A DNA stretch of 64,000 nt from Girardinichthys multiradiatus (GCF_021462225.1 NC_061804.1:5812740-5876739); one strand, 5' to 3'; positions 33,667-45,880 are shown, counted from the stretch's first letter. Translations and numbers: made by a program. The notes: a model not told the origin generated them from the sequence alone.

Positions 33667-34182
33667 GTCTAAAGCCCTTTACATACTCCGCAAGAACCGA
33701 GAACTTTGTTCTTGTTCTTGAGGTAGCAAGAGCAAGAACTCTCACTATTTACTTCATATTCACTATTTACTTCAGACAGACCGTCTCCTCAGTACCCAAC
33801 GCTTGAGAAACCGCTTTCCATGAATTATTTGCCATTTGTGTGTCTTTATATGTCTTACAAGACATGCCATACAAATCTTTATATTTCCTCAGCCGATCCT
33901 CAAAACTATCCATAATGGTAGCTACTTTATTTCACTGTACAGAAAAAAGGGAAATTAAATTTCCGGTGTCCCACCTTAACCATGCCAATACAAATCCTGA
34001 CCAATCACACTGCAGCTGTCGGAGACCCGGCGAGAAAAACGTTTTGCCCAGTTGATGTGTCGAGAAGAAGCAGCGGAAATGCCCACAGCACAACAGTGAG
34101 AACAAATTGATGTCATGTTCTCGCAGCTGTGGAGGCGAGAACAAAATTCTGCTCCTTGTAGCGTATGTAAAGGGCTTCAGAC
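33667..34182. mobile_element. MITE-like foldback element, about 516 bp
   Basis: Ends are inverted: GTCTAAAGCCCTTTACATAC on the left and GTATGTAAAGGGCTTCAGAC on the right, one mismatch in 20. The similarity continues inward with TTTGTTCT. No long frame inside. Flanks show no clear target duplication, so the superfamily stays open. Confidence 0.72.
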
Positions 34183-34752
34183 AAATGCAGCCCATATCCA
34201 AGTTTTTTATGGCAGTCAGAATGGCCCAATTCTGATCTTTACACATCTGAAAAAGTCTGAATTGTGCCACTTTTATATGTGGTACTGAAGAGGATACGTA
34301 TCCAATGGTTTTCAAAGCGTCCATGGTCAGAAGGGTCATATAGCATTTTATCCGACTTTCACGTCATTGATCTGGCTCCGACTACGCATCCACACCAGAG
34401 ACTTCTTTACAGAAGTAGCCGTCACTGTTCCACAGAAGGCCACTGTTAATAGCTGTGCTTTCTTTTTTCTTACCTTTCTTCATTTTGCAACGATGTGGTC
34501 ATAACATTGTCGGCTCCCATTGCCCAATAACTTAATAATAACACAGAGACGCCGGCATCCATTATTATTTCCATAAACAGTGTGGTGCTGTGTGACGTCT
34601 ACGTTCTCCATCTGTACATATGGGTCGCTTTGGGGTTGTGAACTGTTCAGATTGAAGTATGATGGCATCCAATTTAATTAGTGGTTTGAACAACCACTTA
34701 AAAAGAAAAACGGAATTAAGCATCATGACCTGCAGTGTGAACGTAGCCTTAG
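34183..34752. repeat. DNA-transposon fragment next to the MITE
   Basis: The right end CCTGCAGTGTGAACGTAGCC looks like the terminal repeat of a fish non-autonomous DNA element; on the left the copy begins in mid-element (ATGCAGCCCATATCC) exactly at the MITE boundary. It appears that the MITE landed in this element and the outer part was lost. Confidence 0.5.
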
Positions 34753-37055
34753 TCTCATGTTGAATGAGCTCCTGAGACTCAATATCCTCCCTGTGGGGCT
34801 CACAGAGGGCCGACCAATCTGTCACCTCGAAGCAGCCCCTCAGTGTCTCCCTGGCCTCGTCTTTCCACCTCTCCACAGTTTTGGTGGGCGAGGGTTTCAC
34901 TAAAGGCACGTAGCAGGGGTAAAGGTGAACTACATTATGATCTGTCTTACCTAGTGGTGGAAGAGAGGAAGTAAATTATATTACACGCCATGTCCGGGTT
35001 TGCAGATTGGGAACGTACACCATAACCCAACAGTACCCAGTTTCACATCCACGTCTGCATATTGTTATATACGCAAATGTGCTAAATCTGCTAAAAAAAA
35101 AAAAGAAAGAAAAAAAAAAGGAAGGGTGACAAGAATGATGAATGGCATGTGTGGGGTGGCTGCAGCAAAGTTTTGTTAAGAAAAAAAATCAGAAGTACAG
35201 GGGAAGATTTTTCAGGTGGAAGAAACCTTCACCTCTATAGCTTTTTATTTCCCATGCATCCCCTGTCTGTCTTGCACCAGCATTCCGCAAGTATTCCCGC
35301 AGACGAGGCGGTTTTAGCTACTTAACAATGAAGGTATTTTTATAGCTGAATTACGACTACACCACTAGTATCTCTTTTGCACATTTTTCCCCCCTCAAAG
35401 GAAGCAACAAGTCTTCCTCTTCTCGCCTGCTTGCCTATTGGATTTTACACAACACCTACAAGTTGTTCACATCCACAGTTCATTGTAGGAGAAACTGGCA
35501 TTTGGCAAGCATTTTAAATATTTACCCACATTATGTTCCTGTACACATTAGGCAGACTGCACAGTGTTAAATATGCTGGTAAATGTAGCTCTGATTAATA
35601 GATGAAGAATCTGACTTGGCCTTAGTGCCACCACAGATGGTGACCTCTTTCTTTACTCTGACAATAAAGACTAGGAGAACAAAGACAGGGAAAGTGAAGA
35701 AGAACTAGAGGCAGAAGGGGCGGCTGAAAAAAATATGTGTTATCTATTTCAGGAAATGATTTGGGGTTTTTTGGTTTCTGGGTTTTTCTTATATTTCTGT
35801 CTCAGTTGTGGAATCATGCTTCTGTTTATTATTTTTCTGGTCATGTTTTAGTTTTGTTCATGTTTTGTCAAGTTTGGTTTTTGGTTCTGATCATGCTTTA
35901 GTTTTTGTTTGTTTTCAAGAGTCTCTGTTCTTGCTCCAGCCACGTTGACAGATTTGATCCTTTATTATGAAATAAATAAAAGGCGATAATGACATCACGG
36001 AAAAGTAATCTACCTGCTCATAAATGCACTATGCTGAATGGAAGCGCATCCACAGTGATACACATACTTCAATTACATTAAAGGAGCTGTTATTCCACAA
36101 AATCTCCATCATTTTCTCTTGTTTACCTTTGTAAGACAGGAGCTTGTGTAATTTTCTTTGTTTACCTTTTGTGTGTGTGGAGTACACATCTTTACCACAA
36201 CTTTATCACCATTCTTCAGATTTACATCAAGAACCTTTCTAATTTTTTCTTGACGTTTTAGCCATCTTTTCTTTTCATGGTCTCTCCATCTCTGCTTGCT
36301 TTTGATTATTCTATAATCCACACAAACTACTTTCCTAATCTTCCCATTGCTCTTATTAAATTTTACAGAGTCACTAGCCCCCACTTATTGGTTAGTTTTT
36401 TTTTTTCAGATAAAGACCATATTAAACCATTGTGCACATCTACTACACCTCACAGTCAAACATTCAATAAATATGGTGCTTTTAATTAAGTTAGCCCTCC
36501 CTAACCTGTGCTCTTTAGCATCGTCAGAGGGGATTTAAACAAGGCTTTCAGCCTCTGGCTCTGTTTGACGATTTGTACTGTTCAAAAGTCTTAGTATATC
36601 CCTCATTTCTCTATACCATTTTTCCCAGCTGCCAGTCTTTTTTATAATTTATTAAAGTGGTCATGATCAGAGGTTCTCCAGCCTTTTGGAAGGTCTGATG
36701 ATGAATCTGAAAGACCTAGAAGCTGGAAACTTTACATTAAGGAGATGATCTGATGAAGGATAAAGCATCACTATGGTTTTCTGTCTATTTCCTTTTTTTA
36801 ATCCTGTTTCTTCAAGTCAGGACTAGACCGTACATCTGCTGGTGAGAGCTTTTTTCTGGCTTAAAGTATTTTATTATGTTCTCCACTTCCATAGCCATGC
36901 CACCACAATGTGAGCAGTCATCAATGGAAAATAAGATTTGCAATTGTGTTGAGATTATTTGTAGATAGAGACTGAGGGTTCTGACCTGCTTTAGTTTTCC
37001 AGAGGTGATGAAAGAGCCTCAGTAGTCTGCCAAGAAAAGACAAAAAATAAAGCAA
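34753..37055. other. Mostly unannotated
   Basis: No gene recognised. A poly-A tract with interruptions lies at 35091-35120. 35760-35960 is T/G-rich with repeats of CATG-TTTAGTTTTTGTT. A basic 91-codon minus-strand frame at 36109-36384 has no convincing family. Confidence 0.4.
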
Positions 37056-37740
37056 ATAAATGACAAGATGGGTAAGGATGTGGGAAATAAAAGTGGTAAC
37101 CAAAGAGTAGGAAGAACAAGTTTGAAAAACTAACTGTAGGGGGGTTGGGATGAGAGCTTCAAGAAAGTTTGGATGGGAATGATGAAGGAAATAAAGTCGG
37201 TAGGCATAAGAAGAAAGAAGGAGGTATGGATGCATGGGATAATGGAGGTAGGGATAAGTGGGAAGAATTAAGAAGGGATGGAGGGATGAAGGAAATAGTA
37301 ATGGGTGGAAATATGGAGGTTTAGATGACTAGGATGAAGTAGTTAAATATTGGAGGGATGAAGGACATAGAGCGAAGTAGGAGATAAAGACAAGGAAAAA
37401 AGTAGGCAGTGTATGAATTAGAAAGTTATGAGGAAGGAGAAGGATATATGAAGAATAAAGAGGGGATGAGGGATGAGCTGTATCAAATAGGAAGGAATCA
37501 GGAATGAGAGGGATAAAGGAAACAAGCATTAGGGTTGAAGGAGGAAAGGATGAATGAGATCAGGAAGATATTATAGAGGAATGAGGGAGGGATGAAGGAT
37601 GAGAACCAACCTCCTTGTGTGAGGTGGGAATGAAGGAGGAAGAGGTGAAGGATGATGGGTGAAAGTGGTAAGCATATAGGTAGAAAGCAGTCATGATGAG
37701 GGATGGAGAGGCAAGGGATGAGTTAAGAGGGAGAATTATA
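37056..37740. repeat. Purine-rich degenerate repeat
   Basis: Over about 680 bp this strand is dominated by A and G, with diverged units of the form GGGATGAAGGA, GGAATGA and GAGGGATGA. It ends where the L1 fragment starts. Strand asymmetry of this length is unusual here. Confidence 0.8.
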
Positions 37741-38285
37741 GATGAATCAATTTCCCTTCCTATTACAAAATGGGAAGTGGACTTATCAGTTAACTTTGAC
37801 CAAACATTCTGGTCTCAGATATGTTCTAGAACTTTGAAAATGACAAGTAACCCCAGTTTACAATTAATACAATATAAAATCCTTCATAGAGTGTACTAAA
37901 CAGGTCAACTGATTTTTAGGATGGGTTTTGCACCGTCTATTACTTGTTTACACTGCACAGGCAATATACCTGACAATTACATCCACGCACTATGGTTATG
38001 TACACCTGTTTAGAGGTTCTGGTGCTTGATATGTGAAGACTTATTAAAGTGTCTGAGATATAATAGTTCACCTTCCCCCTCAGTTGGCTTGTAGGGCAAC
38101 TCAGATGATGTCACCAGAGAGACAAATTCAGTTAACATGGCTTATGTATCGCTAAGAAAACTATCCTCATGAATTGGAAAACTAGAAACCTTCTTAATAT
38201 TAACCAGTATAGAAACCTTCTGTTGGATTATATAAGTCTTGAGACAGCCTCTGCCTCCACATCAGATCAATCTCTCTGGGCTCCT
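37740..38285 (+). pseudogene. Fish L1-like LINE ORF2, C-terminal remnant
   Basis: ITKWEVDLSVNF, QLIQYKILHRVY, GQLIFRMGFAPSITCLHCTG and DNYIHALWLCTPV are the C-terminal, cysteine-bearing region of fish L1 ORF2, past the RT. Stops split it at 37897-37899 and later. RT and endonuclease are missing, as usual for a 5'-truncated LINE. It is followed directly by the long G-rich 3' UTR. Confidence 0.78.
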
Positions 38286-40373
38286 TTAATTGGCTCCATC
38301 CCCTACTGAGGGCTGGGGTCGCTGGGAGGTCTGGCGCCGGGGGCTGTGGCCCCAACCGGGGTGGGACTTTGGTGGCTCTTGGGGGCAACATCTGGTGGTT
38401 GCATGCAATGCTTTAGGTGAGCCTGTGCCGGCAGACATAGGTTACTGGCCTGGTGGCCATGCTGCTGGCAGGGTGGACTTGGGGGCTCTGGGTTCCTGGG
38501 GCGTGTCGCCCCCTCGGGCTGGGGTCTTGGCTGGGCCTGGGGGGCCTGAGTCCAGGCTGGTATGTTGCCGGGCTTTTGGACCGGCACACGCTCTGGCACC
38601 CGGCACTGGCCCGGGGGCCTTTGGTGTATTGGTGGGTTTAGGGGCCTCCTAAACGGGCGGGTAGGTACCATGTCATTGCAGGTGCTCTCTCTTTCAAGGA
38701 GTGCATTCTGCTGGTCTAGTGCCTGTGCCTATGCCTCCCTCCTGTGTTGGAACTCTGCAAACAGGGGTGCCCATTGGGGTCAGCCAGGGAGCCAGCCTCC
38801 TGGGAGAGTACTTTGCCCCCAGGTCTTCCCTCCCTATCCCCGGACACCTCCCTCCGTCCACTCCATCACACTACCACTCATGTAGGGCCTCGGGGTGCAG
38901 GTGCGACATTGGAGTGCCGCAAGGGTTTTCCTTTTCCGCGGTCCCATGGTAGCCTGTGCCATGTGTCCTCTTCTTGGATGTGGGGTTATTGGCATTTGGA
39001 TTGGCTCAGCGGCAATGGTAGAGCTGAGCTGGATGTTTGTCCCTAGGCTACGTTGCAGTGGCGGTCATGTGTTGTGTTTGTGTGGTTGTGAGGGGCGTGG
39101 TGGGGGATGCCAGACCTGGGTGCTTGCCGCAGGCCAAGGACCTCTTGCCAGGCGAATTTGTCCCATCTTGGTGTGGGGTCAGGGTTTCCGCTGTGGGCGC
39201 AGTGCTCGGTGGGATCTGCCCAGTTGCACCTGTGGGTGGGGGATGGTGTAGCATTGAGCGGGGCCCTTACCTTGCCATTATGGCGTGCTGTGTGGTGGAG
39301 GCAGGATGCAGTGGGGGTGCTTTGAGCATGGCTGTGTGTGGAACTTGCACTGTGTGGGGGCTGTGGGTGTGGCTTCATCGACTTTTTGGGGATAGAGCTC
39401 ACCTGTGGGGGTGTGCCCCTGTGCTGTGGGGAGGGGATTCATGGCGTCTGGGTTTGGGGGCATGTGTTCGATATCTGTGTCCTGGTTGGGGGTGGCCCTG
39501 TGGGGAAATTCATGTTGAGGTTCATTGGGGGTGGGAGGCTCATGGGGTTAGGATTGGAATTCATTGGGGGTATGGGACTGTTTCATCCTGTGGCGGCTCT
39601 GATTGGTGGGCTCGTTTGGGCCACATAGACCCCTCTGATGTACATGGCCCCCACTCTGGATGAGAATGGGGATTGTTGGGGACTAGGTTCAGGATGAGGG
39701 GGCGGGTCCCGGGGCGGGGTCGCTCAGGTGCAAAGATTCAAGCAGGTCGCTCAGGTGCAAAGATTCAAGCAGCAACCCAGGCTAGCCCAGCCTAGGTTCA
39801 GGTGCTGGGGCGGTCTTCCTGTCTCCACCCCCAGAGGGAAGGGGACCACCTCCTGGTTCCGGGGGTTGGTTGCCCCATGGGGTATCGCCACCTGAACCTG
39901 GGAGTATAGAGTATGTATGGGGAGTTTGAGTGAGTGTATGACATCCATTGTTGTTTGTCTTTACATTAGGTGCGAGTGTTTTATTTGTACGCATGAGGGT
40001 GGGAATGTGTGATTGTGACTGTGTGCCTGTTTTTTGTCTCAGGTTGGGTCTTTGACTGATCCCTCTTCTGGATCTGTTTAGGCCCCCCAATCAAATGTGG
40101 GACCTATTTCCTCCCTGCCACACTACCTGCCGGTGGTGGTGTCTCTGCCCACTGCTGTACTTGCGATTCTCGGTGTCTGGGGCTGGGTGTTTTGGTGTGT
40201 GCCGGCTCACTCCTGGTGGCTGCTAGCCCGGCATTCTTTTCTCCTTCTCTCCCCTTTTCCTTTTTGCCCCACCTTTCTCTCTTTAGTGCTTCTAATTTTC
40301 TTCCTTTTTATTTCTGTCTCCATGTTTTGAAATAATCCGAAAGCAGTTTCTAATAAAGTTTATTAAATAAATA
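38286..40373 (+). repeat. G-rich L1 3' UTR
   Basis: About 1.8 kb very rich in G on this strand, with many runs of GGGG, then a T/C-rich end and AATAAAGTTTATTAAATAAA near 40352-40371. It follows the ORF2 remnant without a gap, which is why I assign it to the LINE 3' UTR. Long frames in it are compositional artefacts of stop-poor G-rich sequence. Confidence 0.72.
39718..39771. repeat. Perfect 27-bp tandem duplication
   Basis: GGTCGCTCAGGTGCAAAGAT plus TCAAGCA occurs twice back to back (39718-39744, 39745-39771) without mismatch. Confidence 0.95.
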
Positions 40374-41019
40374 TTAAGCAGACCTTTAAAGCATTAGCCG
40401 TGAAAGTAAATCTGTTGGGCTTTTTCTTAGCACTCAGACAACAATTCTGAGCGCTAGTCTGCTGGACATGACATGGTTAAAAAAAAGAAATAGAGGGAGA
40501 AAGGAGGTTAGGATGAGAGGATAATAGCTGAGAATGAGGCTGTTGGATCAGAAGAAGGTGATGAGCAGTGCTGAACAGCTGAGCTGTATGATCTCATTGT
40601 TTTGCCAACGTCTGAAGAAAACATCAGGAAAGCCTTAAGAACCTTTGACCAAGAAAACCAGAAAATCTGGGTTCCCTGAATATAAAGAAAATTCAGCACT
40701 ATGGGAAAAATACATTTTTACTCAGGCCTGAGATCTTTTCTTATTAGTTGCAGTGATCTTAAGAATTCCACTTTAGACACATCTTTTTAATTTTTGTAAA
40801 TTAGATCATAGTAAACAACAGCTTTCTAAAGAGAAGTTATACTTACAAAGCCACGGGTGGTGAAATAAAACCAGCTCAGCTAAAATTACTCACTTCATTT
40901 CATTAGTCATGTCTGGTGTTTACCTTCAAATCCCCAAGGAGGATTGCTTGAATTACAATTAATCATTTTTCTAGTGATCTCAGCATTTCTGTTTGTAGTT
41001 GCTCTATGGTACCACTGCT
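40374..41019. other. No recognised feature
   Basis: Nothing recognised. Confidence 0.45.
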
Positions 41020-41160
41020 GCTTCTTATTTCCACACTGGGGTGGGGTGGAGTCCTCCAACTGGAAGACCAGAGGTTCAGTCCTCCAAGATTTCTTAGTGT
41101 GACTAAGAGTCTCTAGGCAGGACACTGAAGAACATCGGTCTTTGACCAGTGCTCTCAGGT
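41020..41160 (+). repeat. Possible SINE fragment
   Basis: GAAGACCAGAGGTTCAGTCC (B-box-like) followed by AGGCAGGACACTGAAG resembles a fish SINE with the GGGCAAGACACTGAA word. Degraded and partial. Confidence 0.4.
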
Positions 41161-41995
41161 CTGTAACGCCTTTACTTTCTTTAAGTCACATTGAACAAGT
41201 CTGGATGGTTTGCCGTGAAAGAGAGTGGGAGAATGGAAAGAGATTGGTGTTGCTCCTTCTTTCCAACAGTATCTTTGTGGTGTCACCTTGTCTCTGATTT
41301 ATGGAGCCACGTCACATTTACTTCCAGCAGTCCTCGAGCATCTTCCCACCAAATCCCCACAGTCATGTCGGATTTCTGAGCCTGCCACTTTTGTGTCAAC
41401 ATCTATTCTGTAACAGTTTAGCCGGAACATTAAGCTTCAGGCTCCGAGCGGAGTGACAAATCTTCGCTGCCCTGACTTCATCTGGCCTGGTGAAGGGGGC
41501 TAGGGAGTGGGGTGGGGTATTCTCTTGAATACAGATGAAGTCACTTCTGACTGATTTGGGCACTGCGATAAATCTGGACGTAAATCACTGAGAGGAAGAG
41601 GGTCTTACAGAGGTGACAGATGTAGAGTCCAGTGGGCATGGAGTTTCCAGGTGACAGATAAACCTAAGGGATGGACTCAGAGATACATGAAGGTATTTCC
41701 TCAGTACTGTCCGTTGTATGATCTATCTTCATTAGATCTTCTCATTATATATTTCATAATTCTCTCAAACCCTGATTTTTCTGCTTCATTTCCTTCTTTT
41801 CTTTATATACTGTAGGTTTGGATTTTTCCATCTCCCTTTTCCTGAAACCATTCCTCCCATCTTGGAAACACCTCATTATTTCCAGTATCACGAAATGACT
41901 CTAGTTAGTTTAAGCTAAGTCAGAGAGATGAATGGAGAGCTTCTTTCAACAGTGATTTTAAAATCTAAGCATCTCCTTGTACCTCTGTCAGTATG
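41161..41995. other. No recognised feature
   Basis: No gene or known repeat recognised. Confidence 0.45.
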
Positions 41996-41999
41996 CTTA

Positions 42000-42570
42000 G
42001 GATCGTTGTCCTACTGAAAGGTGAACATCTCCCCCAATCGCAAGCCTTCTTGACCCTGTATTTACATCCATCCATCTTATCAACTTTGACAAGCTGTTTT
42101 GTCTCCTCTTAAAAAGCACTCCCACAACATGATCCTGCCATCATGTGGCTTTGGTTTTGCCCCTCTTTCACAAAGACCAGATTTGTGGAACACAGAATAG
42201 TTGTCCTGTAGCCTAACTCTACCTTAATTGTCTCCAAAACATTCTCCCTGACCTGTCTGCTGTGTTTCTTGGCCTTCACTATGTCGTTTGTTCACTAATG
42301 TTCTCTAACAAAACTTTAAATCCTTCACAGAACAGCTGGAATTATACTAAGATCAAATTATACATAAATGGACTTGAAAGTAATTGGTTCCACTTTATTT
42401 AGGGGTATCAGACTAAAAGCTACCCTTTTTAGATTCTTATATGTAAAAACAATTTTGAAAACATTCTCCTTTCATTTCACAATTATGCACAATTATTTGA
42501 TCTATCACATAAAATCCCAATAAAATACATTCAAGTCATTGGTTGTAACATGGGAAAATATTGGTCAGGC
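42000..42570 (-). pseudogene. Tc1-like relic, minus strand
   Basis: On the minus strand it runs from the 5' terminal repeat near 42520-42560 (AAAATCCCAATAAAATACAT on the plus strand) through the transposase N-terminus (TGAAGGCCAAGAAACACAGC) to the middle of the core. The catalytic second half is lost. It is the family of the relic at 31385-31835. Confidence 0.75.
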
Positions 42571-44165
42571 TCATAACATGTTTGGTGCATTTTCTTTTAA
42601 AGGATTCAATTTATTTTTTGGATTTTATACTTTGTCCTTTAAAGTTGATTGTCTAGAAACCTGTAATAAGTAAACCATGACTTTGTGTTTCCCTCAGGTG
42701 TAAATATAACATGAAACAGAGGCTCATTTCTCTCACGTACTCTTTAAAATGGGAATGAGAAGCAATAATTAAAAATAGTAACACTGCTGTACAGTGAGGA
42801 AGAAGTTAAGGCAAGGGGGGTGAAAACTACCACAAGGTCGCTGTTAGAAAACTGTAGCGTAGCACCTCATGGTCACTAAGAAGTCTCCATAAGAACAATG
42901 TAACATTACCTAAATGCCAACCAGTTGGTTGGGACACCATCACAAGCTTAAACAAATACAAATGTAAAGAGTCAAAATTTTTCTCCTTAAGTTAAGAAGT
43001 TTTTTTCTTGATTTTTATTTGAGCCAACTTGTTAAAACTGGTAATAATCTCATTCATGCATGCATACGGATGGACGGGCAGACCGTCAGATGGATGGATA
43101 GATGGATGGATGGATGCATGGATGGATGGATGGATGGATGTGTTGTTGTCAGGTCCTGCCCCCACCTTCAGGAAGGGGTATTAAGCACGATGTTAACAAA
43201 TAAAGTTTGAGCACCGGAAATCACCTGTAAAAAACTTTCTATGAAGTCTTGCATCGATGGGATTATTTCATGTGCTATTTTTGTCTTTCATTCAAGCTTC
43301 TGTCATTCCATCTCTCCATTCTCCCTTCGTATACTGTCTGGGCTTTTTTTTCCCTGGTGTTGTGGTGCCAGGTCCTTGTCAAACAACAGAGGACACCTCT
43401 GTCTTACAGTCTGTCATCGCTCTCTCCGTGTTGTTGCATTTGTCACCTCGCTCTTTTCAAATCTCCCCATGTGACAGCAGCCCGTCCTGTCAGGCATGGC
43501 AGATGTAGCCCCATGCTCACCTTTTACCTTGTCACAAAAAGTGATGTGTTCATTTCACTCCCGCACGGCTTCTACTGCTGCTGCTCTAGTACATTCATTA
43601 GGGCATTTTATGAGCAAGCGTCCATCCCTCACCTTTTCTGCTTGCGCCATGCAGCATGGCACATGCAGGGCGCCTCACAAGAGGGGGAGAAAACAAGGGA
43701 GCGCTCAGACTGAGACACAAAAGTGCCTCTGGGAGACATCTGTGCTGTTACTTCCTGTCGTTTCAGGCTGTAAATGAGAATTGAGGGCTTTATGACAGAC
43801 TGGCTGTGGCAGAAGCAGAGGAGGCGAGAATAAAGCCATCTCAGTGGGACTGCAGCTGCTGCAATGCTGTGCAAGAAAACCCTGCCTGACCTTTTTAGTG
43901 ACTGGGATTATTACAGTTACAGTCAGGCTACATACACTCATGAAAGTGGATGTCATTTGAATGATTTATTGAGCTGTTCGTTTTCCAGGGTGAAATACTC
44001 ACACAACATATAATAACAATAACTTTTACAAACAATAAAAATGGGATTTTGAAAATGTTGTGGATTTTCTCTAATCTACCCAGAGTTAAAATCATGAATA
44101 TAGCCTTAATTACATAATATTTTTCAAAATGTTGAATCTCCAATCCTTATCATTGAATTCAGGTG
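42571..44165. other. Unannotated; microsatellite and CNE candidate
   Basis: Contains the ATGG microsatellite (separate entry). About 43490-43700 is complex, non-repetitive and enhancer-like. No gene recognised. Confidence 0.4.
43088..43140. repeat. (ATGG)n microsatellite
   Basis: Tetranucleotide GATG/ATGG repeat of about 13 units with two interruptions (ATAG near 43097, ATGC near 43115). Confidence 0.95.
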
Positions 44166-44297
44166 TTTGCCCTGCGATGGACAGGCAACCTGTCCAGGAT
44201 CTGCCCTGCCTCTCGCCCAAAGACTGCTGGAGATAGGCACCAGCTCCACCATGACCCACTATGGAATAAGCGGTATAGAAGATGAATGAATGAATGT
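44166..44297 (+). repeat. SINE tail, headless
   Basis: GCCCTGCGATGGACAGGCAA, CTGTCCAGGATCTGCCCTGCC and an end of (GAAT)n match the tail of the SINE at 21331-21656. The tRNA-like head is missing. Confidence 0.75.
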
Positions 44298-44790
44298 GCT
44301 CCAGTCACTTCTACGACCACAGGTGTATAACATCCAGCACCAAGACATGCAAACTGCTTCTGTAAACATTTGGGAAAGAATGGGTCACTCTCTGGAGCTC
44401 GGTGAATTCCATCAGGGGTTCAGTGATTGGATGCCTAAAGAAGAGGAGGTGACTTGGAATGATAGCAACTCAGTCATGAAATGCTAGGCAACAAAAAATA
44501 AAAGAACAGATTCAGTTGATTTTGAGGCACTTAGTTTGCAGAGGTCACCAAATTTCTGCAGAGCCTATAGCTGCAGACATCTGAACTTAATGTGGCCTTC
44601 ATATTAGTTCAAGACCAGTAGGTACAGAGCTTCATTAAATAGGTTTTTGTGGCCATGCAATGTAAAGCACTTGAAGATGCAAGTTCTTCACCCATGCAGT
44701 GGTATAAAGCAAGCCAACTCCAGACACTGGAGTTCTCTGTAGTGACTGGATCATGACTCTCTAAGATGACGTCCATGCCCATGGTGAGTT
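44298..44790 (+). pseudogene. Tc1-like relic
   Basis: Same family as 15366-15640 but longer: it continues with TTTGCAGAGGTCACCAAATT and ACATCTGAACTTAATGTGGC, through the transposase N-terminal half, and stops before the catalytic Asp region is complete. Frames are broken throughout. Confidence 0.75.
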
Positions 44791-44795
44791 TTCAT

Positions 44796-45240
44796 TCAAG
44801 ATTCAAGATTCTTCATTGTCATTATGTCACCATAATGAAATTTAGCTGAGAACCTGCTCAAAAGATACACATGTATGGTATAGACACTTTCAAAAATTAA
44901 AAACACTTACAGAAAAAGAGAACATATGTTCATGGAATGTGGCATGTAGTATTTAGTATTTACATATAGTGCAGCTTATGCTGAAAAGGTTTGAGATGGG
45001 CTGGTGGTTTGTTTGATTATCAGCCGAGATGTTTAGTGTCTGCCTGCAGGGGGACAATTGTCTTCACTCCTACGGGAAAGAAACTGTTTCTGAGTCTATT
45101 TGTTTTTGATGTGATGTTCCAAAATCGTTTTCCTGACGGAAGTGGGACAAACATTGTATTGCCTGGGTGTGTGTGGTCTGTAGCAACGTGTCTGGCCCTT
45201 TTCTGGACTCGTGCAGCATAAACCTTTGACTGGAACTATA
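44796..45240 (-). repeat. LINE 3'-end-like repeat, minus strand
   Basis: Begins ATTCAAGATTCAAGATTCTT, the inverse of a LINE tail of short direct repeats, and goes on with GGGAAAGAAACTGTTTCTGA and ACGGAAGTGGGACAAAC, common words of a fish LINE 3' region. It faces the Rex1-type piece that starts at 45243. Confidence 0.6.
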
Positions 45241-45250
45241 TATCAACACT

Positions 45251-45730
45251 GTATCCGCCGTGGACCACTTCAGGTTCTTAGGAACCACCATCTCTGAGGA
45301 CCTGAGATGGTCTTCACACATAGACACTGTTCGGAAGAAGGCCCAGCAGAGACTGTACTTCCTGAGGCAACTCAAGATGTTCAACCTTCCACAGGAGCTG
45401 CTGGTCATCTTCTACACTGCCATTATTCAGTCTGTCCTGTCTTCATCCATCTCAGTGTGGTTTGACTCATCCACCAAACAGGACAGGTCCAGACTGCAAC
45501 GAATAATCAGGAATGCAGAGAGAATAATCAGGGCTGACCTTCCCTCCATCCAGGACTTATACAGGTCTAGGGTCAAGAAAAGAACTGCTAAAATCTCTGC
45601 AGACCCCACACACCCTGCACATAAACTGTTTAGTTTTACCTTCAGGCCGCCGCTACAGAGCACTGTTCACTAAAACCAGCTGCCACAGAGACAGTTTCTT
45701 CCCCCAGGCTGTTTCTCTGTTGAACATTCA
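45251..45730 (+). pseudogene. Rex1-type LINE RT C-terminal remnant
   Basis: FRFLGTTISEDLRWSSHID is the block after RT motif C in the CR1/Rex1 group. AQQRLYFLRQLK, LLVIFYTAIIQSVLSSSISVW and RLQRIIRNAERII follow, then DPTHPAHKLFSF. A 137-codon frame covers these and breaks near 45655, after which CHRDSFFPQAVSLLN continues in another frame. RT core and endonuclease are absent (5' truncation). Confidence 0.85.
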
Positions 45731-45880
45731 ATAGAGTACAAAACAACAGCATACAGATGTTGCAAATGCACCTTTTTTATTAGATATGTGTATATTGTAC
45801 ATTGTACATATGTATATTCTGTAATGCAAAAACAAAACCAAAGAGCAAAGTGTTCCTGGAACCAAATTCCTTGTTTGTAC

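Noticed and set aside
36109..36384. Basic 91-codon frame, possible retroelement integrase C-terminus
   Set aside because: Only a vague GDKVVVK resemblance; Lys-rich frames arise easily in A-rich DNA and no other integrase part is adjacent.
38290..39663. Several long overlapping frames (up to about 208 codons) on both strands in the G-rich region
   Set aside because: G-rich sequence has few stops on either strand. The encoded residues are Gly/Trp/Cys-rich or Pro-rich without any domain, and the region is explained as an L1 3' UTR.
43088..43140. Possible CRISPR or structured repeat
   Set aside because: Plain ATGG microsatellite without spacers; the genome is a vertebrate.
43241..43777. Cluster of overlapping frames including one of 154 codons
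   Set aside because: Three frames overlap with none showing motifs or a family resemblance; low-stop composition by chance.
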